Shown piece after piece: positions 10,739 to 21,557 of a stretch of 64,000 bases of DNA (position 1 is the first letter of the stretch; every line of letters begins with the position of its first letter). Below the pieces are notes generated by a model, which saw only the letters and a program-made list of their open reading frames with translations, was not told the origin of the DNA and made no database searches. Made by a program: the position numbers and the translations under genes. Source of the stretch: Bathynomus jamesi (Eukaryota; Arthropoda; Malacostraca; Isopoda; Cirolanidae); contig JAJOZX010000878.1 in assembly GCA_023014485.1 (NCBI GenBank), positions 256,001 to 320,000 of the forward strand, in the 5' to 3' direction.

Positions 10739-11700
10739 AGAAAGAAATCCACCCCTAAATACAAAAAACAAAACTGTCCTGCCCCGATAAATACTCCGAG
10801 TAAGGCGAGAATCTTTGACTGCTGGAAAATAAGTCCTTCCAGAAGTCTTCTGGAAATACGGACGAAAAACTGATCCTTGAAAATTGTGTCTGCTTGTACG
10901 AACATTCACAGCTTTACCGGATAACCGGATTTGTTCCCGAGTTCCATCGTAGGGGAGAGAGACTCTCTCTTTTCCACCCTGCTAGAAAGTATCGGCATCT
11001 GTTGCCACTCTTTTAGGGGTGTCTACCTCTCTCCTTACGCGGTTCGCAGACCCCCCAGGGTTCAGATCCGCAAAACTACAGTGAGGACTTGTTCCTCCCA
11101 ACTGAGCGCGTCCGGTTTAAACCTGGACATCCAACGGAGCGACCCTGGCTAAGCCTGGTCATCTTTTCTTCTCTTTTCCGTTCCCTTTTCCTTTCCTTTC
11201 TTTCTCTCTTGTATCCCTTTCTTCTACTTCCCCTTTCTCATCTTCCCTTTCTCTCCATTCTCCGTGTACCCCTTAACCACGATACTTAAGACGCAATATA
11301 AAAATCAAACAACGGCGTAAATGTCTTCCTTTATAAACGAATAACAATGAAGAATGAATTAAAAAACAATTAGAACAGAGAATCCCAAGCGACTTGGAAC
11401 CTTTTGGTCTACAATTCTTTTTTTTTCTATTTCTGTCTTTTCTTCTTCTACAAGTACGCTTCTTTACTCTGAATTTCTCTCTTCTATTGATCGTTAACCA
11501 CGATTATTCATTCAGTCGCCCAAAAAAGCAAATTGCACTAGGAAGAGTTTTCGTTTTCACTCGTCTCTACAAAGACTCCACTTAATGAGACTCCTTTTCT
11601 CTAAGCACAACTTTTCCTTGTCAATTGGGACACGTCTTCTCAAGCTGAACTCTCCTGCCAACTGAAGGACATCTTTTCCAAACTTAGTTGACTCTAGCCG
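10739..11700 (+). repeat. LTR-like direct repeat, copy 1
   Basis: A diverged direct repeat of 12222-12990. Shared blocks include CCGATAAATACTC, AGTAAGGCGAGA, a middle block GGGTTCAGATCC with CTACAGTGAGGAC, and a distal block with GACACGTCTTCTC. Copy 1 carries extra sequence at about 11285-11545. Size and arrangement suggest two related long terminal repeats or a tandem repeat unit. No gag or pol is seen between them, and the 11701-12221 interval is non-coding. Confidence 0.5.
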
Positions 11701-12221
11701 ACTCCACTTTCTCTCATTGGTTCTCCACTCTGTACCTCGTCTGCGCTGTGTCCTGCTCGCCGTCAACGAAGGTTGTTTCTACAGAACACTTGAAGCCCGT
11801 TCCATCGACATTGAAGACGCTCCACCTTACATCTCCATTACCGCTCAACAAAAAGCTTCAATCGCCATTCAACATTTTGTAAAACCTTTTCATATTATTG
11901 TTATCAGTTTGTATTGTTATCCTGCTTGTTATCCATTTCATATTATTGTTATCAACTTTGTCGCAGACAGTATTTGGGTCCAATAGTACAAAGGTACAAG
12001 TCGAGGCGAAGTGAAGCCTTTTCACATACAACCAACGACTCAACATACAACATCCAGGAAGTAGTACCTGCAACGTTCCTGTGCAGCCAGCGAAAAGGAA
12101 TTACACCATCAGCAGTAAATTTCTTGCTATCTACGTCAGTAAGAATTCACTCGCGACTCGCCACGACTCGCTCTCTGAAGGGGTACTACTTTAACGGCAT
12201 CTCAAACTACTACTTTGCCCG

Positions 12222-12990
12222 CAAAAGAAAGCCGACCCAAATATGAAAAACTAAAACACTCTTGAGTCTCCGATAAATACTCGGAGTAAGGCGAGACGCT
12301 TTGATTGCTGGAAAAGGAATCCCTCCTGAAATCGTCGCGAAATACTGACAAAAAACTAGTCCTTCAAACTTTTGTATTTGTTATTGGCTAATCGGAAATT
12401 GCTCCCTCATTCCATTATCCTCAACCTCGAATAGAAAATATTACAAGGTGTCCTCGAAGGGAGGTAAAAAGTTTCTTTATTCCACTCTGCGAGAAGGTGT
12501 CGGCAGTTCTGCGGTCGGGTCGGCATGTGATGTCAGGTTTTTAGGAATCTACCATCTTCTTGCGGGGTTCAGATCCCCAAAGCTACAGTGAGGACATTTC
12601 TCCCAATTAAGTACATCCGGTTTTAAGCCCCGACATCCAACGGAGGGGCACCAAGTTAAACCTGGACATATCTTCGTTCCCATTTCATTTCTTTTTCTCA
12701 CCCCTTTACCCCTTTCTTCTACTTTCTCGTTTATCTTCTTCCTTTTCTATTTTTTTGGGGGATCCCCCTCAACGACGTTCGTTCTCTTAGTTGTTCAACG
12801 AAGCCAGCCGTACGAGACGAGCCCTCGTTTCTCTCCGCCTCTACGAAGACTCCGTTTGTCGAGATTCCTTTTCCTCGAGCGCAACTTTCCCTGTCGAGTG
12901 AGACACGTCTTCTCTTCGAACGCGCCACTCTCTCGCCAACTAAAGCACGTCTGCGAAACTCAAATGATTCTGGCAGATTCCAGTGACTCA
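12222..12990 (+). repeat. LTR-like direct repeat, copy 2
   Basis: The second copy of the repeat described at 10739-11700, colinear from AAAGAAAGCC through GACACGTCTTCTC. It is rich in pyrimidine runs (CCCTTTACCCCTTTCTTC). It abuts the truncated mariner-like element at 13022. Confidence 0.5.
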
Positions 12991-13021
12991 TCGATTCTCC
13001 TCTTTGCACCAACTCACTTTC

Positions 13022-14436
13022 AACATATGCCCGAAATCGCTTTGTTTCCGAGTTGCAGCCGTTTTGTGTTCAGCAATTCTTTCCGCAAACTGTTTATGAA
13101 CACTGCTTTCCGACATTGTTTGTGAGTGTGTGCGAGACTTATTTTCATGCATGGTCTTGGCCGATTGTAATGTTTCGTACACTGTTCGTATTCGTAACTT
13201 CTTACCGTAAATAATGCAGTCTTGTGAAAAAAAACTTAAAAGTTTTTGTGCTATTCAGTGATAGTGTGCATTTGAAGTGAGAATGGAGGCTTATTCAAAC
13301 AGAGAAATGGCAAACATGCATCTCATGTATGGACTTGCCGTCTGTATGCGGAAAGGTTTCCGAATCGCCGTCTGCCAGATAAGAAAGACCTTTCAGAGAA
13401 TAGACGAGCGTCTTGGTGATACAGAATCATTCAACAAGCTAGTTTCAGATGGTGGTAGACCAATCAGCTCCAGACTGTTGAGTTGGAGGAGCGGGTCCTG
13501 AATCGCGTGGAGGAACATCCTGGTGTCAGCACCCGAAGAACGATAGCAGCAGCAGACGGTGCAAGATACACAACTGTGTGAAGAATTTTATTGGAACAGC
13601 TTTAACCATATCAAATTCAAAGAGTACAAGGCGTTACTGAAGCTGATTTCCCACACGAGAGGCTTTCTGAACTTGGTTCCTTCAACAGTGTGCTCGCGAT
13701 CCTCTTTTTCTATCCTCCGTGTTGTTTTTCTGATGAGGCTACCTTCAGAAGAAATAGCGTGATCAATTTTCACACTCATCACTGGGCCGAAGAGAATCCG
13801 CATGCATCATCCAGTCAAGGCACCAACAACAATTTAGTATCAATGTATGGGCAGGACTTATTGCGACAACTTAATCGGTCCTTTTGTTTTGCCTGGAAGA
13901 TTAAGCGATTCACTAAACGAAGTTCCTCTTGGTGTCCGATGTCGTTTGTGGTTTATGCATGACGGCGCTCCACCTCAGTTTACTCGAGTAGCCAGAGACT
14001 ATTTGGATGACCGTTTCCATGATAAATGGATAGGCCGTGGAGGACCCATTGCGGGGCCTGCTCGCTCCTCGAATCTGTATCCACTCCATTTTCACCTGTA
14101 GGGTCATCTGAAAACCATCGTTTACGTGACACCCATTGACAACATTGAAATGCTTCGCCAACGTGTAGAAAAAGGATACCAGAAATCAGAGCAATACCTG
14201 GAAAGTTTGAACGCGTCAGGCAGTCTATGACAAGGCGTGTTCAGACGTGTATTGAAGCTCAAGGCGGTCATTTTGAGCACTTCCTTTAAAGGTAAGGCGG
14301 ATACTTGCTGGAACACATAACGGGCTGTAATTCGGAAACAAAGCGATTTCGGGCATATGTTTATATAAACTTTTTTCATTGTTTTCAGGTTCTGAATCCA
14401 TCCTGAAAGTGCGTCCCACATTTTATGAAACCCTGT
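13022..14436 (+). pseudogene. Mariner-like transposon (DUF4817-type HTH transposase), dead
   Basis: Inner terminal repeats ACATATGCCCGAAATCGC are inverted at 13023 and about 14345. The right end runs on to CCCTG/TA at 14436, while the left end is truncated. The transposase starts near 13283 with MEAYSNREMANMHLMYGLA, the N-terminal helix-turn-helix region of a common arthropod transposase type, then TFQRIDERLGDTESF. Catalytic segments follow in several frames. SDEATF (first Asp, about 13735) and MHDGAPPQF (second Asp, about 13960) are present. The third, normally SPDLxPLDFFLWGHLK, reads SSNLYPLHFHL then a stop, so that acidic residue is lost. Multiple frameshifts. Confidence 0.8.
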
Positions 14437-14453
14437 ATATATATATATATGTA

Positions 14454-14489
<36 letters not shown>
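14437..14489. repeat. (TA)n microsatellite at the Penelope element edge
   Basis: TA-rich tract lying between the mariner-like right end and the inverted 3' end of the Penelope-like element. Confidence 0.93.
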
Positions 14490-14493
<4 letters not shown>

Positions 14494-14699
14494 ATTATTT
14501 CACGAAAGTAACACGTGAAAAATATTTATGATGAATAAAACCACGAAGGAAAGGAAACACAAAAAGGTGCTCAAGCGCTTTCGTCTAATGACATCCTCAG
14601 GAACACTGAAGTACATAAAAGGTTACGGCCTATATATAGGTTACAGAAGAAAAAAAAATAATAAATAAATAAATAAATAAATAAACATACATACACACA

Positions 14700-14757
<58 letters not shown>

Positions 14758-15255
14758 CATATATCTACACATGCATATATATATATATATATATATATAT
14801 ACTGTATATATATATATGCAATAAACAGAGAAGTAAAAATAAAATTTAAAAATTAAAGGATTAACAAAGAGGCATACAGATTTGTAAGGAAAAATATCGA
14901 TTTTTAGCACAAGATCAAATGAATTATAAAAATACAAATTTATACTGGAAATCTGCCCGGGTTTTAACACTTTGCCTTTTATAGTCAAGTTTCGATATAT
15001 ATAAAAATAAAATGAAGATTAAAAGTTAATAAAGTAGCATACAAGTTTACCAAAGATTTAGCGTCCTACCCTTTTTATCTAAATCTGTTTTGAAGGAATT
15101 CAAAACAACAGGATCGAGTTGAAAAAGACCTTTGCTTATGTTGAAGTTATTTGAAAGTTGGATAGTGGCAGACTCAAGAATATTTCTATTAACAATGTTG
15201 CTAGAGTGAAATAAAACTGAAGCATTATTCCAATCAATACAGTGGGATAACTCTG
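14490..15255 (-). mobile_element. Penelope-like element, inverted partial 3' copy
   Basis: This block is the reverse complement of 16646-17337 (the end of the GIY-YIG frame plus the 3' region), at high identity apart from microsatellite length. On the minus strand it encodes ELSHCIDWNNASVLF through DKKGRTLNLW and then the 3' non-coding part with a hammerhead motif. The join to the main copy is at 15255/15256. Head-to-head partial copies are known for Penelope elements. It extends slightly beyond the right copy, to the motif TTATTTCACGAAAGT. Confidence 0.9.
14567..14606 (-). ncRNA. Hammerhead ribozyme motif (type I, Penelope-associated)
   Basis: On the minus strand: stem I GUGUUC/GAGCAC (6 bp), core CUGAGGA, one extra U, stem II GUC-AUUA-GAC, core GAAA, a minimal stem III around GCGC, then CUU as the NUH cleavage triplet. 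This matches the hammerhead layout described for Penelope-like elements, which have very short stem III. Identical sequence at 17261-17300. Activity is not shown. Confidence 0.72.
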
Positions 15256-16857
15256 TGGGACTACATCGGAAAGATGAACGAGCTTCTCCAGGACCCCGCC
15301 ACATACAGCAAACTTAGGAAGAACCCGCAGGATGACGTCATCAAATCATTTAATAGTGGCTTGAAACGCATTCTCAAAGATCATAAGGACTTAATTCGCT
15401 TTTCATGTCCACTTCACCTTCTCTGCCCTACCTTTACGGTCTTATTAAAACCCACAAACCTGGCAACCCTATGCGCCCTATTATTAGCTCGGTGGGCTCT
15501 ATACTTATAAACTCTCCAAATGGCTTGTCAAAGTCTTGTCCCCAATTCTCGGAACTATCTCTGATTCACATGTAAAAAATTCCATGGATCTTACTGAAAA
15601 ATTGAATAATGCACGTATTGAAACTAACGATAGATTGATCAGTTTTGACGTTTGTTCATTGTTTACAAAAGTGCCGATTGATGATATGCTTGACTTTCTC
15701 TCCCAAGAATTACATAAGTATGACCTGCCACTACCTTCACACATTGTTTTGGAGCTTATTAAGCTTTGCATCAAAGACTGTAAATTCACTTTCAATAACG
15801 AGTATTATCAACAAGTGTTTGGGACGGCCATGGGCAACCCCTTATCGCCCCTCCTCTCCAATATTTATATGGAGTTTTTCGAAATTACTTACATTCCGAG
15901 AATCCTGGGGGTTGGCATCCCTTGGTTGCGGTACGTCGACGATATTTTGTGTATCTGGCCCATGAATCGTGACCTGGATAACTTCCTCCTTCAGTTAAAT
16001 GATCAAGTCCCCTCCATTAAGTTTACTTTAGAAGTGGAACAAGACAATTCAATCCCATTTTTGGATGTGCGTGTACATAGGGAAAGCCCACGTTTTAAGT
16101 TTAGTATCTATCGGAAAACAACAAACAATTTGTCCTACGTACACTTTTACTCGGGACATGACACCCCCACTAAGAAGGCCATTTTTTCATCAATGTTTCT
16201 CCGCGCCCTTAGGATCGCCAGTCCGGAATACATCGATGCCGAATTGGAAAAAATCAACGGTATTGGAAGTGATCTGTGTTATCCATCTGCGTTTATGGAA
16301 TCTTGTCTCAACAAGGCAAAACGAACTTTCTATCGTGTCAATAATAACACTCGTACTTTGTCAAAAAATATTTAGTACTTCCATTTTTCCCGAGCTTTTT
16401 AGGCATTGCTAATGTACTTAAACTTTTGGATATTAATGTAGTATTTTCATATAACAATATTGTGAAAAATATCATAGTAAAAAATAGCCCTACCAATAAT
16501 TCAGGCATTATCTATAAAATTGGGTGTAAACAATGTGATTCCTTTTACATAGGTCAGACGGGAAATGATTTGCACACACGTATAAAACAGCATCAATATT
16601 CTGTTAGAAGAGGACAGTTGTCCAGTGCTCTTTTTGTCCATTTGTCAGAGTTATCCCACTGTATTGATTGGAATAATGCTTCAGTTTTATTTCACTCTAG
16701 CAACATTGTTAATAGAAATATTCTTGAGTCTGCCATTATCCAACTTTCAAATAACTTCAACATAAGCAAAGGTCTTTTTCAACTCGATCCTGTTGTTTTG
16801 AATTCCTTCAAAACAGATTTAGATAAAAAGGGTACGACGCTAAATCTTTGGTAAACT
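15256..16857 (+). pseudogene. Penelope-like element: reverse transcriptase plus GIY-YIG endonuclease
   Basis: Single long coding region broken by about three frameshifts (near 15415, 15505 and 16366, the last in an A run). Order: MNELLQDPATYSKL start region; KTHKPGNPMRPIISS; RT block A FDVCSLFTKVP (about 15645); block B GTAMGNPLSPLLSNIYMEFF (about 15820); catalytic YVDDI (about 15935); IPFLDVRVHR. It ends with the GIY-YIG nuclease GIIYKIGCKQC..FYIGQTG (16507-16560) and RIKQHQ. The element copies RNA into nicked chromosomal DNA using this fused polymerase-nuclease. The 5' end is truncated at the inverted junction. Active-site motifs look intact, so decay is recent. Confidence 0.93.
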
Positions 16858-17083
16858 TGTATGCTACTTTATTAACTTTTAATCTTCATTTTATTTATAT
16901 ATATATATATCGAAACTTGACTATAAAAGGCAAAGTGTTAAAACCCGGGCAGATTTCCAGTATAAATTTGTATTTTTATAATTCATTTGATCTTGTGCTA
17001 AAAATCGATATTTTTCCTTACAAATCTGTATGCCTCTTTGTTAATCCTTTAATTTTACATTTTATTTTTACTTCTCTGTTTAT

Positions 17084-17132
<49 letters not shown>

Positions 17133-17337
17133 AGATATGTATGTATGTATATATATATATATATATATGTTTGTGTGTATGTATGTTATTTATTTATTTT
17201 TTTTTACTTTTTTTTTCTTTCTGTAACCTATATATAGGCCGTAACCTTTTATGTACTTCAGTGTTCCTGAGGATGTCATTAGACGAAAGCGCTTGAGCAC
17301 CTTTTTGTGTTTCCTTTCCTTCGTGGTTTTATTCATC
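16858..17337 (+). mobile_element. Penelope-like element 3' non-coding region
   Basis: After the stop of the GIY-YIG frame the element runs through a non-coding tail with internal TA tracts (about 16894-16910, 17083-17124 and 17145-17168) to TTTATTCATCAT, where a long TA tract begins. It holds the plus-strand hammerhead motif. The same tail is inverted at 14490-15046. Confidence 0.85.
17261..17300 (+). ncRNA. Hammerhead ribozyme motif (type I, Penelope 3' region)
   Basis: Plus strand: GUGUUC, CUGAGGA, U, GUC-AUUA-GAC, GAAA, GCGCUU, GAGCAC. Stem I has 6 pairs (one G-U), stem II 3 pairs, and the invariant CUGANGA and GAAA cores are complete. The sequence and arrangement are what is known for Penelope-like element ribozymes. 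The predicted cut is after the U preceding GAGCAC. Confidence 0.75.
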
Positions 17338-17347
17338 ATATATATAT

Positions 17348-17378
<31 letters not shown>

Positions 17379-17395
17379 GTTATTCACAGAACTTG

Positions 17396-17638
17396 CATGG
17401 AACAAGGAACTCTTCTTGGAAATTTAAGTCCGCTATAGTCCGAATAAGTAATGGTAAATAACAAATACTAAGGTTTTTCTTTTTCATAATGGAAGCACAA
17501 CGTGGCAACGGGTCACCACTCACCAGTTACCCACGTTGGGCTTCCATCATGAAAAAGAAAACCTAGTATTTGTCACTTACCATTACTTATTCGGAATAGT
17601 GTGGATTTAATTTTCCTAGAAGAGTTCCTTGTTCCATA
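17396..17638. mobile_element. Foldback element F, copy 1
   Basis: Palindrome with arms of about 110 bp around 17520, starting CATGGAACAAGGAACTC and ending in its complement. It borders a TA tract (17338-17378). Related copies are at 28293-29142 (longer) and 63600-63682 (one arm only). The arms contain GTCCGAATAAGTAATGG and TTTTTCTTTTTCAT. Non-coding. Confidence 0.85.
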
Positions 17639-17747
17639 CACGGTCTGTGTGTAACAAAAGTTTCTCGGGGAACCATTATGAGTTGTATCATATATATAGT
17701 AAAGGTTTCCTTTGATAGGTGCAGGTTGATGAGACAAGCTTAAACAA

Positions 17748-17782
<35 letters not shown>

Positions 17783-18275
17783 TTATATATATATACAAAA
17801 TTATAAAGAAAATTAAACAACTGAAGATTAAGACAAGTGGATTTTCCGAAGTGTAAAGAGTATGCTCCGATAACTTCACTGATGTTCCGTGTAAAATGTC
17901 GGCTTGTGCATTGTCTAATAGTTGCCCAAAGACTTGAATCCAAGTAACCTTTTGGAGCAAGGTAAAACTTATATAAAAGGTGCTTATATTATTATTATAA
18001 ACATATCAATGCACAATTACGAGTTAATTCACAACATAATCAAAACATGACAATTAGGAAGTATGAGAAAAATACAAAACTAGAAACTCATAAAATATCA
18101 CCTTACCCTTTGAAGACCTCTGAAACAATGGTTGGTCAGTTTGGCGTGTGGTTGATGATTACAATTTCGTCTTCATAATTATATGATTAACTGACCAACC
18201 ACAGCCAAGTGGCCACGCCCACTAATTAAGAGAGTCTACAAGGGTCAATGAGATCTTTCCACAAACACTCAATTA

Positions 18276-18348
<73 letters not shown>

Positions 18349-18679
18349 ACATTCAAATTCTTATGCATACTTTGAACAGAAAATATTTAATGATAAATGT
18401 GAATGAATTCTTATTTAAAGTTCACTGCCTTTTCAAACTCCAGGTTTGTTATCGATAAATAAAGGAAAGAAGCACAGAGTGTAGCCATAGTATTTTTTTA
18501 ATCGACTGTACATGTATCTTCTTGCTATGTTAGCAATCACAAAAAAAAAGAAAACTAAGCACATGAATAATAAATAATAACTGAAGAACATTTATTATAA
18601 TTGAAATAAAAATAAACTTTATTGACAAAAGGGGATTTTTCACAAACAGATAATATAGTGTTTTGTTATGATGTTATAA
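17639..18679. other. Intergenic with GT/TA tracts and a small hairpin
   Basis: No gene supported. GT run at about 17746-17772. Short inverted repeat GGTTGGTCAGTT/AACTGACCAACC at about 18131 and 18190. Long TA tract followed by GT at about 18279-18346. Confidence 0.6.
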
Positions 18680-19992
18680 TGTTTCAGACCAACAGAGCCC
18701 CTAGGATCCACTCATGGCTCGTCTACCTAACCGTGTTTGTAATTGTGTACTGCGCATGTCCTCCGTGGTGGCGGAGGGGACCTACAATTTTACGTGGGTT
18801 CCAAACCACAAGGCTTTAATTTTACTACCTTAAATTATACCCAATCTATCAACATATGCGTCTAATCGATTTTTAAACATATTTATAGACGTGCCACTAA
18901 TTACTTCTACTGGCAAACTATTCCACCTATTTACTATTCTATGCGTAAAAAAAGTTTTTGGCAACTGCTGTCTCGAACCTGCTACTAGTCACCTTACACC
19001 CGTTATTTCTAGTTCTACTATACTGTGCTATTTCGAAAAAGCTATTTCTATTTACGTTATCGAACCCATTCATAATTTTAAAAACCTGGATTAGATCACC
19101 CCTTAGCCTCCTAGTCTCGAGTGTAGTCAATTTTAACTCCTTAAGCCTATCCTCGTACGACTTTGACCTAAGCGACGGAGTCATCTTAGTTGCTCGTCTT
19201 TGAACTCTTTCGATTTTGTCTATATCCTTCCGCATATGCGGATTCCAAAATTGGACTGCGTACTCCAAATGGGGTCTAACTAATGATTTATAAAAAGGGA
19301 CAATAATATAGCGCGATTTGTACTCAAAATTCCGAACTATAAAACCTAGTACTTTGTTCGCCTTATTGACCGCTGCTGTACTTTGTTTCGCTACTTTCAA
19401 ATTATCAGTGACTATAACTCCTAAGTCTTTTTCCTGATCTACGCTTACCAACTCCTTCCCTGACATATTATATACGCAAAATTACCGTTACGCGAACCTA
19501 TATGTAAAATTTTGCACTTATCAACATTAAATCTCATTTTCCATGGAACCCACCAATCAACGATTTTATTCAGATTTTCCTGGATTTTACCTCAATCTTC
19601 GTCATTTATCGTCCTACCACCCAACTTCGTATCATCCGCAAACTTTGAAACTATACTGACTAGGCCGACATCTAAATCGTCAATATACAATATATATATT
19701 AAAAAAAACAAGGGACCCAATAGAGAACCCTGAGGAACGCCGCTCGCTACATTAGCCCAAGAAGACTCTGCTCCATCAAAGACCAACCTCTGTTTCCTAC
19801 CTCGCAACCACTCTTCTATCCAATTTATTACTACACCCCTGATCCCATGAGCTTTAGTTTTTTTCAACGAGTTTTTGTGCGGTACGGTGTCAAACGCTTT
19901 TTGTTTCGCCTAAAACCGTGCTGCGTATTTCCAATCAAGTTATGCAATTCTAAGTGTTCGACTACACGATCCCTAATTATCGATTCCAGTAT
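18680..19992 (-). pseudogene. CR1 LINE, reverse transcriptase core and C-terminus
   Basis: Minus strand. RILESIIRDRVVEHL and [12 protein letters not shown] lie near 19990-19910, then (after a small deletion) [37 protein letters not shown] and the catalytic [10 protein letters not shown] at about 19625. The frame 19466-18939 gives EKDLGVIVTDNLK, SLVRPHLEYAVQFWNP and IERVQRRATKM, and the tail reads VNRWNSLPVEV near 18930. A classical CR1-type pol. The FADD motif is intact but frames are shifted. It is cut at 19992 by the parvovirus-like insert. The 5' part of what may be the same LINE resumes at 21747. Confidence 0.88.
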
Positions 19993-20124
19993 CCGCCTTC
20001 CATTCCCCCGAAGGGGGACATTGAGATGCCAATTATCCTTTTACAAATTTTGTGAAGCGCTTTGCAAAATTTTTAAAAGGATAATTGGCATCTCAATGTC
20101 CCCCTTCGGGGGAATGGAAGGCGG
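19993..20124. repeat. 132-bp terminal hairpin A of the parvovirus-like element
   Basis: Near-perfect palindrome of exactly 132 bp centred at AAGC|GCTT (20058/20059). The arms read CCGCCTTCCATTCCCCC and the complement, with few mismatches around the turn. Hairpin C (21406-21537) has the same length and the same turn but a different arm sequence, as expected for termini of related linear single-stranded DNA viruses. Followed by GGACTAGGCCGGTG, a unique-side motif also seen beside the other hairpins. Confidence 0.88.
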
Positions 20125-20352
20125 ACTAGGCCGGTGTTTATTTTTTTAAGAAGTGTTTGAAGGTAGTTTGTCAAGTTAGTGGAAGTGATGTTTGAAGATT
20201 TATTACATTCTATTCGTTTGAGTTGATAGACTATATTCACTTCATTCATTTATTTTATAGAAGTCAGTGCTTCTGTTATAGGTATTTTATAGAAGTCATT
20301 GCTTCTGTTACAGGTGGATAATTATAGGCAAGTTCTATTTTTTATTTATTAA
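20125..20352 (-). other. 3' non-coding region of the capsid-like gene
   Basis: Downstream of the minus-strand capsid-like frame. It contains AATAAATAAA just after the stop (20341-20350), a likely polyadenylation signal. A 32-bp direct repeat lies at 20251-20282 and 20283-20314 with motif GAAGTCA-TGCTTCTGTTA. It leads into hairpin A, so gene, poly(A) signal and hairpin are in the order of a parvovirus right end. Confidence 0.55.
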
Positions 20353-20817
20353 TCAGAATGGGTGATTTTCAACATATACAGTTACATTATCCTGAGATTG
20401 GAGTTTATGAAGGTGTTGATTATATACTGCTGTGGGACCTTCTTCAGCTCCATCAGGTGGCATTCTTATAGTTATTCTTATAAATACATCCATATTAAGT
20501 TTACATCTATAGTTCATCATTTTATCATTAATATCTTTAATAGGAGTCATTCTCATATATATTCCTCTACTTAAATCAGGGTGTGAAGGGTTAAATTGTT
20601 TAGCTCCTGTAGGAGGTTTGTTCCAAGTTCTACTACCTCCATGAAGTGGTAGGTAGTTCCATTTGTTAGTTTCTTGTCCATTGTTGTTTTCTATTGTGTA
20701 CCATCTGTTTGTGTCTGGATGTATTGTGAAGGCTTTTCTATCTCCTGCTCTCATAGTGTCGTATGTTCCTAATGTATTCATTAAGTATTCTGGGTTAGGG
20801 ACCGTCTTCCAATACTG
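20353..20817 (-). pseudogene. Capsid-like frame of an endogenous parvovirus-like element (C-terminal fragment)
   Basis: Minus-strand open frame of 155 codons, opened by a stop at 20818, so only a C-terminal piece survives. It is rich in Trp, Pro, Asn and Met. It has a repeated pattern of short aromatic/proline turns and a final beta-strand-like stretch ending in a hydrophobic residue just before the stop. The make-up, a nearby poly(A) signal and flanking 132-bp hairpins suggest the C-terminal part of a densovirus-type VP. I cannot confirm homology without a search. Other single-stranded DNA virus capsids remain possible. The upstream end is lost at a TA tract (20838-20881). Confidence 0.5.
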
Positions 20818-20837
20818 TTATGTGGGAAAGAATCCTC

Positions 20838-20884
20838 AGTCATATATATATTATATACTATATATATATATATATATATAATAC
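20838..20884. repeat. TA tract at the capsid fragment / half-hairpin junction
   Basis: TA-rich run separating the truncated capsid-like frame from the half-hairpin promoter module. It probably marks a deletion or recombination point. Confidence 0.85.
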
Positions 20885-21026
20885 ATTGCGAAGCGCTTCG
20901 CAATATGTATATAAGGGGGAGTGAAGATAATCACCTAACAGAAAGAAATTGACGACGGAGCGCTTCGCAATGTGTATATAAGGGGGAGTGAAGATAATCA
21001 CCTAACAGAAAGGAATTGACGACGGA
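20885..21026 (+). promoter_or_regulatory. Two tandem half-hairpins with TATA boxes
   Basis: Begins with the 20-bp palindrome ATTGCGAAGCGCTTCGCAAT, the turn of the terminal hairpin. One 67-bp arm (20892-20958) is then repeated in tandem (20959-21025). Each copy holds TATATAAGGGG (20908 and 20975) and ends GACGACGG. The second leads to GGATTAGGAGGGTTG and a start codon 22 bp further. Only one arm of each hairpin remains. Placement suggests an early promoter inside the viral terminal repeat. Confidence 0.7.
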
Positions 21027-21047
21027 TTAGGAGGGTTGACTGCAACT

Positions 21048-21168
21048 ATGGACGTATCATCGGACGAATCTTACCTTCATCTTCTGGCCCACACCCAAGA
21101 AATTCCAGCGACTCCTCCCTCCCCTCCATCAGACTTCCCTCCATCGGACATCGAAGTCGTTGAAATAA
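21048..21168 (+). CDS. Leader exon 1 of parvovirus-like element (copy B)
   Basis: An open frame starts with ATG 22 bp after the half-hairpin. It encodes about 40 residues rich in Ser, Glu and Pro with the core HTQEIPAT followed by PPSPP and ends VVEI. A splice-donor-like AA|GTAAGT follows at 21169 in phase 1. A candidate acceptor, a T-rich tract plus ACAG, lies at 21351-21354, with a short second exon up to hairpin C. The same core, position relative to hairpin and donor phase recur in the second leader at 21558, which argues it is real. Function unknown. Confidence 0.55.
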
Positions 21169-21405
21169 GTAAGTACAATTTAAATTTGAAACGATACGAA
21201 GTTACCTTGTCAAATGACATGAATAGATGTTCGATAATATCGAACTTCCCTTCAAGTCAGTTGACAAGGTAACTTCACTTCATCCAAAGTGAATACACAG
21301 TGAACATACACAAACAATATATACATTACAAAGTTTATTTTTATTCTTTAACAGGATATACCTCTAGAAGTTGTCCACGACTTTATTGTAAAAGAGGTCA
21401 TTATT

Positions 21406-21537
21406 TCCGTCCTCCGATTTCTTATGATAAATTTTAAACCCTCACTCACATATGTATAGACATTGCGAAGCGCTTCGCAATGTCTATATATATGTGAGTG
21501 AGGGTTTAAAATTTATCATAAGAAATCGGAGGACGGA
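21406..21537. repeat. 132-bp terminal hairpin C of the parvovirus-like element
   Basis: Almost perfect palindrome of exactly 132 bp, centre AAGC|GCTT at 21471/21472 inside GCGAAGCGCTTCGC. The right arm contains CTATATATATG at the position of the TATA box in the half-hairpins. It is followed by CTAGGCGGTGG and then a start codon. Length and turn equal those of hairpin A. Confidence 0.9.
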
Positions 21538-21557
21538 CTAGGCGGTGGTCTGTAACT

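Noticed and set aside
14571..14988. Open frames of alternating Tyr-Ile or Val-Cys (also at 33772-34215, 24222-24452 and 7822-8037)
   Set aside because: These are translations of TA and GT microsatellites, not proteins.
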